Of a stretch of 33,903 bases of DNA, positions 1 to 7,218 are shown one piece after another (positions within the stretch are counted from its first letter, which is position 1; the number at the start of each line of letters is the position of its first letter). Source of the stretch: CAYMNU01 sp964391885 (GTDB lineage: Archaea > Altiarchaeota > Altiarchaeia > JAFGQM01); NCBI GenBank assembly GCA_964391885.1, contig CAYMNU010000035.1, positions 1 to 33,903 on the forward strand, written 5' to 3'. The notes below the pieces were generated by a model, which was given only the letters and a program-made list of their open reading frames with translations, was not told the origin of the DNA and ran no database searches. A program made the translations under genes and the position numbers.

Positions 1-2
1 GC

Positions 3-1199
3 AATGCGATTGCGATAGACACGATCTGGGTGTTGGTAGCTGCCTTCCTGGTCTTCTTCATGCAGGCCGGCTTCGCCATGGTCGAGACTGGCCTCACAAG
101 GGCGAAGAATATGGGCAATATCCTGATGAAGAACATCATGGACTTCGCAATCGGGAGCGTCGGTTATTTTATTCTGGGATTCGGCATAATGTTCGGCATG
201 CAGTATGCACTACTGGGAAATCCGGAATCTATGGAATTCGGGATTCCCTTATACGCTTTCTGGATATTCCAAGCAGTGTTCGCTGCGACCGCCGCGACAA
301 TAGTCTCCGGCGCGATGGCAGAGAGGACCAAGTTCTCTGCTTATCTCGGATTCAGTGCATTTATAACTGTATTAGTATATCCTCTAGTCGGCAACTGGAT
401 ATGGGGCGGGGGCTGGCTGGGTGAGATGGGCTTTTTGGATTTCGCAGGCTCGACGGTAGTCCACAGCGTCGGCGCCTGGGCAGGGCTTGCAGGTGCTATT
501 GTCCTGGGACCGAGAATCGGAAAGTACACAAAAGAAGGCATTGCAAAGATTATACCTGGGCATAACATAGGCCTGGCAGCGCTCGGAGGTTTCATACTCT
601 GGTTTGGCTGGTTCGGTTTCAATGCAGGGAGCACGCTGTCGGGAACAACAGCGGACATAGCCTTTGTTGCAGTGACAACCAACCTTGCCGCTGCCGGAGC
701 CGCCCTTTCAGCTATGTTCACAGCTTGGAAGCTGTTTGGCAAGCCTGATGTGTCAATGACCATCAACGGCTTTCTTGCAGGCCTTGTGGCTATAACTGCA
801 GGGTGCGCATTCGTCAGCCCGGGCAGCGCTTTGATTATCGGGCTTATCGCAGGAGTGCTGGTGGTGTTCTCAGTGCGCTTTATAGACCAGAAGCTTAAAA
901 TTGACGACCCGGTAGGCGCAATATCAGTGCACGGGGTCTGCGGGGCGTTTGGTACCATTGCAGTCGGTCTTTTCGCTAGCGATGGCGGGCTGTTCTTTGG
1001 GGGCGGCACGGGGCTTCTAATAACGCAGCTTATCGGCGTCCTAAGCATCTTTATCTTCGTCTTTTCAAGCATGTTCTTATTCTTTAAAGCGCTTGATATG
1101 GCGATAGGAATAAGAGTGAGTGAGCAGGAAGAAGCCATGGGGCTGGACATAGGCGAACACGGCATGGTCGCTTACCCGGAGTTCGAAATACCAGGATAA
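3..1199 (+). CDS. amtB: Ammonium transporter AmtB, 5' end outside the window
   Basis: Membrane channel of the Amt/MEP/Rh family that brings ammonium (as NH3) into the cell. The frame is open from the window edge, and the residues before the first GTG (NAIAIDTIW) already match Amt family N-termini, so the gene starts upstream and position 30 is not its start. The family hallmarks are present: MQAGFAMVETG near the beginning, the two pore histidines in VVHSVGAWAG (codon 462-464) and VHGVCGAFG (codon 930-932), and a C-terminal tail ending in EEAMGLDIGEHG, which contacts PII proteins. About eleven hydrophobic segments can be counted. It lies 20 bp before glnK, the classical pair in which GlnK plugs the channel when nitrogen is plentiful. 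Identification is very secure; only the N-terminus is missing. Confidence 0.96.
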   Translation, partial: NAIAIDTIWVLVAAFLVFFMQAGFAMVETGLTRAKNMGNILMKNIMDFAIGSVGYFILGFGIMFGMQYALLGNPESMEFGIPLYAFWIFQAVFAATAATIVSGAMAERTKFSAYLGFSAFITVLVYPLVGNWIWGGGWLGEMGFLDFAGSTVVHSVGAWAGLAGAIVLGPRIGKYTKEGIAKIIPGHNIGLAALGGFILWFGWFGFNAGSTLSGTTADIAFVAVTTNLAAAGAALSAMFTAWKLFGKPDVSMTINGFLAGLVAITAGCAFVSPGSALIIGLIAGVLVVFSVRFIDQKLKIDDPVGAISVHGVCGAFGTIAVGLFASDGGLFFGGGTGLLITQLIGVLSIFIFVFSSMFLFFKALDMAIGIRVSEQEEAMGLDIGEHGMVAYPEFEIPG

Positions 1200-1219
1200 G
1201 CCAAAAAATACAATCGAAA

Positions 1220-1630
1220 ATGAAACTGATAATAGCCTATATAAAAGAGGAGCGTTTCAAGGAGGTCAAGGCCGAGCTAGAGCGGGCGGACGTGCTAAGG
1301 GTGTCCGTAAGCAGGGTTAAGGGGAGCGGGCAGCAGCAGGGATATGTCGAGAGCTACAGGGGAGTCAAGGAAGAGGTGCATCTCCTGCCAAAGATACGCC
1401 TTGAGATGGCAGTGAACGATTCTTTTGTCGAGAAAACAATCAACGCCATAATCAAGGGCGCAAAGACCGGCAGCGTCGGTGACGGCAAGATATTCGTCCT
1501 GCCCTTGGAGGATTGCATACGCATAAGGACAGGGGAGCGCGGCATGGGGGCAATCGGCGGAAGCTCGGAAGAGCTGGAGAGAGAAAGAGATATTGCTTTT
1601 TCTAAGTCCATCGGCAAAAATAAGGGTTAA
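1220..1630 (+). CDS. glnK: PII nitrogen signal protein GlnK
   Basis: Trimeric PII sensor that binds ATP/ADP and 2-oxoglutarate and blocks AmtB. The T-loop spans about residues 37-55 (GQQQGYVESYRG), with the 2-oxoglutarate-linked Gln near 39 and the Tyr that is uridylylated in bacteria near 46. The B-loop (TGSVGDGKIFV, 83-93) and the C-terminal signature RIRTGERG (101-108) are intact. At 136 residues it is about 24 longer than a typical PII (about 112). The extra tail after residue 112 is charged and rich in Ser, Glu and Lys. It follows amtB in the same orientation, so the two are probably co-transcribed. No uridylyltransferase gene is visible here, so whether the Tyr is modified is unknown. 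Confidence 0.95.
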   Translation: MKLIIAYIKEERFKEVKAELERADVLRVSVSRVKGSGQQQGYVESYRGVKEEVHLLPKIRLEMAVNDSFVEKTINAIIKGAKTGSVGDGKIFVLPLEDCIRIRTGERGMGAIGGSSEELERERDIAFSKSIGKNKG

Positions 1631-1644
1631 GGTATAGAGTAAAC

Positions 1645-2085
1645 ATGGATGACCTAGACCTGAAGATAATCAAGGAGCTCCAGAAAGACGGAAGGGTCAG
1701 CTTCAGGGACATCTCTGAAAGGATAAAGGTCTCGGAAGGGACTGTCTACAACAGGGTCAACAAGCTTCTGGAGTCCAAGGTCATCAAGAGATTCATGCCT
1801 GAAATAGACTACAACAAGCTGGGCTACGAGCTGACAGTCATAATCGGCGTGATAACAGAAGGCGGTAAGCTTCATGAAATCGAGAGGAAGATCACCGAGT
1901 CGCCGAATGTCAATGCAGTCTACGACGTAACCGGGGAATACGATGCGATGATAGTCGCGCAGTTCAAGGGCAGGGAGGAGCTCAACGACTTCGTAAAAGG
2001 GCTTCTGGGCGTAGAGGGAGTTAAGAGGACCAACACCATGCTCGTTTTGAACACACTGAAGGAAGAGCACGGGGTTTGGATATGA
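1645..2085 (+). CDS. Lrp/AsnC family transcriptional regulator
   Basis: DNA-binding regulator of the feast/famine family, normally an octamer of dimers that responds to amino acids. The N-terminal helix-turn-helix (about residues 3-50) opens with MDDLDLKIIKELQKDGR and has the recognition stretch VSEGTVYNRVNKLLES. The rest is a RAM (ligand-binding) domain, with YDVTGEYDAMIVAQFKG and a C-terminal MLVLNTLKEEHG. The length of 146 is normal. It starts 14 bp after glnK, in the same direction. The likely but unproven inference is control of nitrogen or amino-acid genes such as amtB-glnK or the glutamate dehydrogenase at 8953-10296. Confidence 0.93.
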   Translation: MDDLDLKIIKELQKDGRVSFRDISERIKVSEGTVYNRVNKLLESKVIKRFMPEIDYNKLGYELTVIIGVITEGGKLHEIERKITESPNVNAVYDVTGEYDAMIVAQFKGREELNDFVKGLLGVEGVKRTNTMLVLNTLKEEHGVWI

Positions 2086-2103
2086 GGTTCTCTAATTTTA
2101 ATC

Positions 2104-2469
2104 ATGGATGATTCCGATACCACGCTAAACGACTGCAAGAAGGTCATTGCTAGGTTTATCTCCGAGCGCGACTGGGACCAGTACCACCATCCAAAGGAAG
2201 TCGCCATTTCCCTTAACGTCGAGGCTGGGGAGCTTCTGGAGATTTTCCAGTGGACGCAGGCGAGCCTTGAAGACATAAAGGCGGATTCGGAGATTATGGA
2301 AGAGATCCGAGACGAGGTGGCGGACGTTTTCGGCTATCTTCTCGACTTTGCTTCCCGCTTAGACATAGACATAACCCGGGCTTACTTAAGGAAGATGGAG
2401 AAGAACCAGGAGAAGTACCCTGTAGAGAGATGCAAGGGGAGCCATAAGAAATACACGAAATACGCCTAA
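2104..2469 (+). CDS. MazG-like nucleotide pyrophosphohydrolase
   Basis: Member of the all-alpha NTP pyrophosphohydrolase superfamily (MazG/RS21-C6/dCTPase-like), which cleaves (d)NTPs to NMP plus pyrophosphate and often clears non-canonical nucleotides. The N-terminal pattern WDQYHHPKEVAISLNVEAGE followed by LLEIFQW is typical. The paired acidic motif EAGELLE and the later EEIRDEVADV supply the Mg-binding carboxylates. The protein is 121 residues long, normal for a single-domain member. It lies 18 bp after the Lrp gene in the same direction. The exact substrate cannot be inferred from sequence. Confidence 0.9.
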   Translation: MDDSDTTLNDCKKVIARFISERDWDQYHHPKEVAISLNVEAGELLEIFQWTQASLEDIKADSEIMEEIRDEVADVFGYLLDFASRLDIDITRAYLRKMEKNQEKYPVERCKGSHKKYTKYA

Positions 2470-2533
2470 TTGAGTACTGAGTACGTTTGGTTTAGTATTA
2501 GGTGCGTTTGGTTTGCGCAGATTCAGCAACCGA

Positions 2534-2554
2534 TTTAAAATACCGCTATTTATT
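2534..2554 (+). promoter_or_regulatory. TATA-like boxes upstream of thi4
   Basis: Two A/T-rich boxes, TTTAAAATA (2534-2542) and CTATTTATT (2546-2554), lie 42 and 30 bp before the ATG at 2580. No Shine-Dalgarno sequence is visible before that ATG. The preceding gap (2470-2533) holds an imperfect direct repeat around CGTTTGGTTT but no recognisable TPP riboswitch. Confidence 0.5.
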
Positions 2555-2579
2555 CCCATTGCCTCAAAATAGCCCTATT

Positions 2580-3362
2580 ATGGAATTAGATGAAATAACG
2601 ATAACCAGGGCGATTGTTGATAGGTATTTTGAGAAGCTGAAAAATGGGCTGGATGTAGATGTGGCCATAGCCGGCGCAGGGCCAGCAGGCATGACTGCCG
2701 CATACTATCTTGCAAAGCAAGGTGTAAGCGTTGCCATATTCGAGAAGAAGCTCTCGCCGGGTGGGGGCATGTGGGGCGGTGGCATGCTGTTCAATGAGAT
2801 AGTCGTCCACGAAGACGGCAAGGAGATACTCGATGAGTTTGGGGTTAGAAGCAGATTATACGAAGGGGGATATTTCACCGCGGACTCTATTGAGACTGCA
2901 TCCACTATATGCTCAAATGCAATCCGGGCAGGGGCAACGATATTCAACTGCATAAGCGTCGAGGACGTCATGTTCAAGGATGATAAGGTATGCGGCCTTG
3001 TCATCAACTGGACCCCAGTGGAGATGGCAGGCCTGCATGTAGACCCACTCACCATAAGGTGCAAATACTTAATCGAGGCTACGGGACACCCTCTCGAGGT
3101 GCTAAAGGTAATTGAAAGGAAAACGGGGACGAAGCTATTTACGGAAACAGGCAGTATACTCTGGGAAAAATCGATGGATGCTACGCGCGGGGAGTCCGAC
3201 TGCGTGGAATTCACAAAGGAGATAGCCCCAAACGTCTACGTTGCGGGGATGGCTGCAAATGCGGCATTCGGAAAGCCCAGGATGGGACCGATATTCGGAG
3301 GCATGTTGCTTTCCGGTAAAAAGGTTGCGGACACCATTGCGGACCGACTGAAAAATGATTGA
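2580..3362 (+). CDS. thi4: Archaeal thiamine thiazole synthase Thi4 (histidine type)
   Basis: Makes the thiazole half of thiamine from NAD and glycine. The N-terminus LDEITITRAIVDRYFEKL is characteristic. A GAGPAG dinucleotide-binding loop lies at 32-37, and the C-terminal GPIFGGMLLSGKK is typical. At the position of the sulfur-donating Cys of yeast Thi4 (CMDP) this protein has His153 (LHVDPL), as in methanogen enzymes. It should therefore be a true multi-turnover catalyst that uses free sulfide and iron, not a suicide enzyme, which suits an anoxic sulfidic habitat. The ATG at 2580 is preferred because an in-frame start at 2502 would add 26 atypical residues and override the TATA-like boxes. 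The length of 260 is normal. It overlaps thiM by 8 bp. Confidence 0.94.
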   Translation: MELDEITITRAIVDRYFEKLKNGLDVDVAIAGAGPAGMTAAYYLAKQGVSVAIFEKKLSPGGGMWGGGMLFNEIVVHEDGKEILDEFGVRSRLYEGGYFTADSIETASTICSNAIRAGATIFNCISVEDVMFKDDKVCGLVINWTPVEMAGLHVDPLTIRCKYLIEATGHPLEVLKVIERKTGTKLFTETGSILWEKSMDATRGESDCVEFTKEIAPNVYVAGMAANAAFGKPRMGPIFGGMLLSGKKVADTIADRLKND

Positions 3363-4140
3363 ATCATGGGAGATTTTGGAAAGGATGCGAAGGACTAAGC
3401 CCCTAGTCCACCACTTAACGAATTGGGTGACGATATACGACTGCGCGCAGATTACAAGAAGTGCGGGCGCGCTTCCGATCATGGCGCATGCGCCAGAGGA
3501 AGTAGAAGAGATGACTGGCATCGCAAGCGCGCTTGTGCTGAACATAGGCACGCTTACGAAAGATTTCATCGATGCGATGATAATCGCCGGGAAAGCCGCC
3601 AATAAGAAAGGGGTACCTATTGTTTTGGATGCAGTAGGTGCCGGCGCCACAAGCTTCAGGACTGTAGAGTGCAAAAGGCTTCTCAAGGAACTGAGAATAG
3701 ACATAATCAAGGGCAACGCAGGGGAAATAAGCACGCTAGCGGGCGTTGATGCTGAAGTGAAGGGAGTAGAATCAATAAGCTCGGGAGACCCCGAGGAAGT
3801 TGCAAAGGCACTCTCCAAATCCAGCGGCTCGGCCGTAGTCATAACCGGCAAGACTGATATTGTTTCATACAATGAAACTATCTACAAAATCCATAACGGC
3901 CACGAGATGATGGGGCAAGTTGTAGGCACCGGCTGCATGTCTGCTTCAGTGATAGCTAGTTTCGCTGCAGTGGAAAAGGATTACGCGAAAGCGGCGGCGG
4001 CGGCGCTGGCATGCTATGGGATTGCAGGGGAGATGGCTGCAGAGAATGCAGCTGGGCCAATAGATTTTAAAAACAAGTTTTTTGATGCATTCTACAGCTT
4101 GAGTGAGAAGGATGTAAATTGTAGACTGAATATAGAATGA
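3355..4140 (+). CDS. thiM: Hydroxyethylthiazole kinase ThiM
   Basis: Phosphorylates 4-methyl-5-(2-hydroxyethyl)thiazole, a salvage step that feeds thiamine phosphate synthase. It is a ribokinase-fold protein of 261 residues, normal for the family. Conserved stretches include KPLVHHLTNWVT near the start, VLDAVGAGAT, the IIKGNAGEISTLAG motif, and the anion-hole region VVGTGCMSASV with the conserved Cys. Its ATG lies inside the end of thi4 (8-bp overlap), and its stop overlaps the thiE ATG, so the three genes are surely co-transcribed and probably translationally coupled. No ThiC or ThiD is present in the window, so the pyrimidine half must come from elsewhere. Confidence 0.95.
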   Translation: MIESWEILERMRRTKPLVHHLTNWVTIYDCAQITRSAGALPIMAHAPEEVEEMTGIASALVLNIGTLTKDFIDAMIIAGKAANKKGVPIVLDAVGAGATSFRTVECKRLLKELRIDIIKGNAGEISTLAGVDAEVKGVESISSGDPEEVAKALSKSSGSAVVITGKTDIVSYNETIYKIHNGHEMMGQVVGTGCMSASVIASFAAVEKDYAKAAAAALACYGIAGEMAAENAAGPIDFKNKFFDAFYSLSEKDVNCRLNIE

Positions 4141-4751
4141 CCTATAAAGGGTTCTATTTCATAACCGACTCCAGCCTTACTAAAAAGGGAATAGTTAGTG
4201 ACGCCGAGGCCGCGATTAAAGGGGGGGCTACGATAGTCCAGTACAGAGAGAAATGCATGGACACCGGACCCATGATTGACAAAGCACTTCAGCTCAAAGA
4301 TATCTGCGCCGGCAAAGCTGCCTTGATTATCAACGACCGCGTAGATATCGCGCTTGCGGTGAATGCTGATGGAGTTCACCTGGGTCAAACGGATATGGAT
4401 TATAAGAACGCGCGCAGGCTGCTTGGAAATTCAAAGGTTATCGGTGTTACTGTGCACAATCTTGAAGAGGCCAAAGCTGCAGAGGCGATGGGTGCGGATT
4501 ACCTTGGCGTAAGCCCGGTATTCCACACAGATACAAAAGGCGATGCAGGGCCTGCCGCAGGGCTGGGGACTCTGAGAGAAATCCGCGCGGGCACCTCGCT
4601 TCCCATAGCCGCAATAGGCGGCATAAAGCTGGAGAATCTTAGGGAGGTATTGGATGCCGGCGCGGACACCGTATGTGCGATGTCCGCAACTATAGGCAAG
4701 GATGTTGAATCAAAAGTCAGGGAATTCTCGGATATAATTTCCCGCCATTGA
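4137..4751 (+). CDS. thiE: Thiamine-phosphate synthase ThiE
   Basis: Joins hydroxymethylpyrimidine pyrophosphate and thiazole phosphate to give thiamine phosphate. It is a TIM barrel of 204 residues, the usual length. Family motifs run in order: GATIVQYREK, LIINDRVDIALAVNADGVHL, GQTDM, the phosphate-contacting YLGVSPVFHTDTK, and IAAIGGI near the C-terminus. The ATG overlaps the thiM stop as ATGA (4137-4140). The stop codon abuts, with no spacer, the stop of the convergent gene at 4752. Confidence 0.95.
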   Translation: MTYKGFYFITDSSLTKKGIVSDAEAAIKGGATIVQYREKCMDTGPMIDKALQLKDICAGKAALIINDRVDIALAVNADGVHLGQTDMDYKNARRLLGNSKVIGVTVHNLEEAKAAEAMGADYLGVSPVFHTDTKGDAGPAAGLGTLREIRAGTSLPIAAIGGIKLENLREVLDAGADTVCAMSATIGKDVESKVREFSDIISRH

Positions 4752-5009
4752 TTACACTAGCGAATCCAATGCTTCTAAAACATCATCCAAGTAGTCGTCT
4801 AATGTAGCTTCTTCTTCATCTTCAATGCCCTCGAGCCCATCCAGGTCCTCTATTACATCGTCCAGATAATCGTTTTCATCGATTTCCCTATCTGCACTGC
4901 GATTATCCGCGGATGGAGACACCGCATCGGGCTCACCTTGGGGCATCATCAAAAAAACCAGCGCGATGACAACTATCGCAGCAATGGCTATTGCTAATAA
5001 TTTATCCAT
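4752..5009 (-). CDS. Small membrane-anchored acidic protein
   Basis: Unrecognised protein of 85 residues. One hydrophobic segment near the N-terminus (about residues 4-22, LLAIAIAAIVVIALVFLMM) is followed by a very acidic outside tail. The tail has two similar blocks, DYLDDVIEDLDGLE and DYLDDVLEALDSL, which would form amphipathic acidic helices. The upstream gene ends one base before its ATG, and that gene's last codons contain GGAGG six bases before this ATG, a clear ribosome-binding site and a sign of translational coupling. The acidic repeats could bind cations or the positively charged partner encoded upstream. No function is known. Confidence 0.7.
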   Translation of the reverse strand: MDKLLAIAIAAIVVIALVFLMMPQGEPDAVSPSADNRSADREIDENDYLDDVIEDLDGLEGIEDEEEATLDDYLDDVLEALDSLV

Positions 5010-5010
5010 C

Positions 5011-5772
5011 TTATGCCTCCAGCCTACCGACTAGATTCTGCCATGCGCTCCGGATTTCCAAAACGGCCCGCTTCTTGCCGGTTATATCCCCTGCTTCGCC
5101 GAATGCCATTATCGCATCTTCGACTAAAGCCGAAAATTCGTTGGCATCGTCTTCATCTAGCCCTTCCTCGACAAGCATCTCGCCCCTGTCTGCAAGATCC
5201 TGCATCTTGACTACTGAATAGGTATAAACATTCTCCCTCAGGCTTTGCATGCATTCCGTGCGATTGGATTGATTTTCACTACACTCTCTCGCCTGGACTG
5301 AAACCTGCCTTCCGAGATTTAGCTTGGTCCTGGCGCATTCTGCCCGTTCAAGGCCCGGCGCCTTGTCACTGCATTCATCGACTACACCAGCTCTTGCCAT
5401 ACAATCAGGGTCGCCTTCGCACTGTGCTTCCATCGTCTGCACTCTCATCTCCCATCTCTCGCGATTCCTTTCGCGCATGCACGCGCTTGTGTTTGGGGAA
5501 TCCACACAGGGCATTATCGAGGCCAGTATTTCATTGCGCCTCTGTGACCTACACTGGGGGTCTACACATTCAGAAAAGTTTCCGGCTACCGATTGGCCTA
5601 TCTGCTTCGCTGCCGTCGCCTGGCCTGCTTGAGCCGCCTGGCCAGATTGACCTGCTTGGGTTACAGCCGATGCATCCGCTTGGCCTACTTGGCCCGCGGG
5701 AGGACCGACAGACACCACCATAGTCGCCGAAACGAGTATTGCCACCAACAGCAATAGAAATAGTCCTTTCAT
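5011..5772 (-). CDS. Secreted Cys-rich protein of unknown function
   Basis: Unrecognised. A frame is open from TTG 5814, but the ATG at 5772 is the better start because it places MKGLFLLLLVAILVSATMVV directly as a signal peptide or anchor, giving 253 residues. A Gly-Gln-Ala low-complexity stretch (repeats like QAGQSGQ) follows. The central domain (about residues 65-185) has roughly a dozen cysteines, many paired with an acidic or Asn-rich context (ECVDPQC, CEGDPDC, ECSENQ), and suggests disulfides. A helical C-terminus ends in SAWQNLVGRLEA. It is followed after one base by the acidic membrane protein gene, so the two likely form one unit. Confidence 0.72.
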   Translation of the reverse strand: MKGLFLLLLVAILVSATMVVSVGPPAGQVGQADASAVTQAGQSGQAAQAGQATAAKQIGQSVAGNFSECVDPQCRSQRRNEILASIMPCVDSPNTSACMRERNRERWEMRVQTMEAQCEGDPDCMARAGVVDECSDKAPGLERAECARTKLNLGRQVSVQARECSENQSNRTECMQSLRENVYTYSVVKMQDLADRGEMLVEEGLDEDDANEFSALVEDAIMAFGEAGDITGKKRAVLEIRSAWQNLVGRLEA

Positions 5773-5822
5773 TTTCCTGCTCACTAATCTGGAAGCGCTG
5801 ATGTAAAAAACCAATCACGATC

Positions 5823-7133
5823 TTAAGCTTTCGACAGTATCTTCCTTGTCTCTTTCTTATAGCGCTCCACTGCAGGCTGGTCGAAGGGGTTCACATCCAT
5901 AAGGTATGCGAGATAAATCATCGAGAGCATCTCGAACTGCATAAGCTGCGCTATTGCGCGTTCCCTCTTGTCGGGAAGGACTATTTCCATATAGGGCCGC
6001 TTGGATTTTTTATATGCGATTTTAACGCCTTCATAAATCGCGCCCATTATCGACCCGAGGGATTTTCCCTGTATGTTCTCTACAAGCGAGTCGTAGCCCT
6101 TAAGTTTAGGCAAGCGTATGCGATGCTCATTTCTCATGAGTGTTATGAAGGTGGTGAACTTGTCCTGCGGCCCGCCGAGGTATAGCTGCGCCATAGAGTG
6201 CAGGTCTGTAGAGCCTATGGAAACGGTGGGGGTCATACCGGTCTGCAGTCTTCTGTCTCCTGTCCTGTTGAATTCCTTGCCTATGCTCTCGCCCATAAGC
6301 TGGCGGTACCATTTTCCGAAGGACTCCATATCATTTGAGAAAATGAAATTGTCATGGATGTTCTTCCCCTCTTTGTTCTGCAAGTAGAGGATGGCTGCGG
6401 CCAGTGCAGCAGGGTTTTTTTTCGAAAGGGCGCATGTCTTCAGCATGGATGCTGCCCCCTCCCTGAGCGCGTGTATGTCAATACCCAGCATGCCGAGAGG
6501 AAACAATCCGACAGGGGAAAATGCAGAGTACCTGCCTCCGACTTTCTCAGGTATTTCCAAGAGGGAATATCCCTCGGATTCAGAGAATGCCCATAAAGGC
6601 GAATCCCGGTCTGTAGTGGCGATTATGCAGTCTTTGTAATCTTTTTCGTGGTTTTTTATGAGCTCGGCGAAAAGCTCGAATAAGGCTATAGTCTCGGTTG
6701 TCCTGCCCGACTTTGTAACCACGTTTAAAAGAATGCGACCCCCCTTAATCAGCGTCTCTTCACATAGCATATAGATGTCGCCCATCTCGTCTGCGTCAAC
6801 AGTGTCGACGAAATAGACCTTCATCGGCGGGTTCTTGTCGTTGTATTTCCTTCCAAGGACCGCTTCCTGTATTGCGAGCGTGCCCAGGTTAGAGCCGCCT
6901 ATTCCCACCACCACAAGGATTTCGGGCTTAAGGGCTTTCTTCTCATTGACAAGTGAGACTGCCCGCTCGCATAAACCTATGTCCTGGGGCAGCTTAACAG
7001 AGTCATAGGGGTCACCATAAGAGCAAGATAATGATTCTTGAATCCTCTTGGTTTCAGAATCCAGCCTTGCGAGCTCTCGGGATGCCTGGGATTTTGATAT
7101 GCCCGACGCCCTGAAGTCGAAGAGAATATCCAT
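5823..7133 (-). CDS. pgi: Glucose-6-phosphate isomerase
   Basis: Interconverts glucose-6-phosphate and fructose-6-phosphate. At 436 residues it is close to bacterial and some archaeal members of the classical PGI (SIS) family, not the cupin-type PGI of many Euryarchaeota. Visible motifs are VGIGGSNLGTLAIQEA, the sugar-phosphate loop VVTKSGRTTETIALFELF, GGRYSAFSPVGLFPLG, the catalytic Glu in MGESIGKEFNRTG, and the C-terminal NPFDQPAVERYKKETRKI carrying the catalytic Lys. The ATG at 7133 has a TATA-like box 24 bp upstream. It is divergent from the ATP-grasp gene at 7219. Confidence 0.95.
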   Translation of the reverse strand: MDILFDFRASGISKSQASRELARLDSETKRIQESLSCSYGDPYDSVKLPQDIGLCERAVSLVNEKKALKPEILVVVGIGGSNLGTLAIQEAVLGRKYNDKNPPMKVYFVDTVDADEMGDIYMLCEETLIKGGRILLNVVTKSGRTTETIALFELFAELIKNHEKDYKDCIIATTDRDSPLWAFSESEGYSLLEIPEKVGGRYSAFSPVGLFPLGMLGIDIHALREGAASMLKTCALSKKNPAALAAAILYLQNKEGKNIHDNFIFSNDMESFGKWYRQLMGESIGKEFNRTGDRRLQTGMTPTVSIGSTDLHSMAQLYLGGPQDKFTTFITLMRNEHRIRLPKLKGYDSLVENIQGKSLGSIMGAIYEGVKIAYKKSKRPYMEIVLPDKRERAIAQLMQFEMLSMIYLAYLMDVNPFDQPAVERYKKETRKILSKA

Positions 7134-7152
7134 GGCTTATTTAGGGGAGAGT

Positions 7153-7161
7153 CAATAAATG
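7153..7161 (-). promoter_or_regulatory. TATA-like box of pgi
   Basis: On the minus strand CATTTATTG is centred about 24 bp before the pgi ATG (7133), which fits a leaderless transcript. It shares an 85-bp divergent region with the promoter of the gene at 7219. Confidence 0.5.
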
Positions 7162-7187
7162 CTTTCGGGCTTTTCTCGATAAAGCTG

Positions 7188-7196
7188 ATAATAAAT
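7188..7196 (+). promoter_or_regulatory. TATA-like box of the ATP-grasp gene
   Basis: ATAATAAAT is centred about 26 bp before the ATG at 7219. This supports that ATG over the in-frame TTG at 7204 and predicts a leaderless mRNA. Confidence 0.5.
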
Positions 7197-7218
7197 AGGG
7201 AAATTGCTCTCGAGTAAA

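Noticed and set aside
341..1165. Long minus-strand ORF opposite amtB
   Set aside because: Shadow of amtB; Ser/Pro-rich low-quality composition and no recognisable motif.
2470..2579. TPP riboswitch before thi4
   Set aside because: No recognisable thi-box sequence or fitting stem arrangement; only a CGTTTGGTTT direct repeat and TATA-like boxes.
3135..3872. Minus-strand ORF spanning thi4 and thiM
   Set aside because: Antisense to two conserved enzymes; composition is that of a shadow frame.
6243..6273. Similarity of CT-rich strings in pgi, aroC and 30846-30920
   Set aside because: Low-complexity CTGTCCTGT-type matches within coding sequence; no consistent structure.
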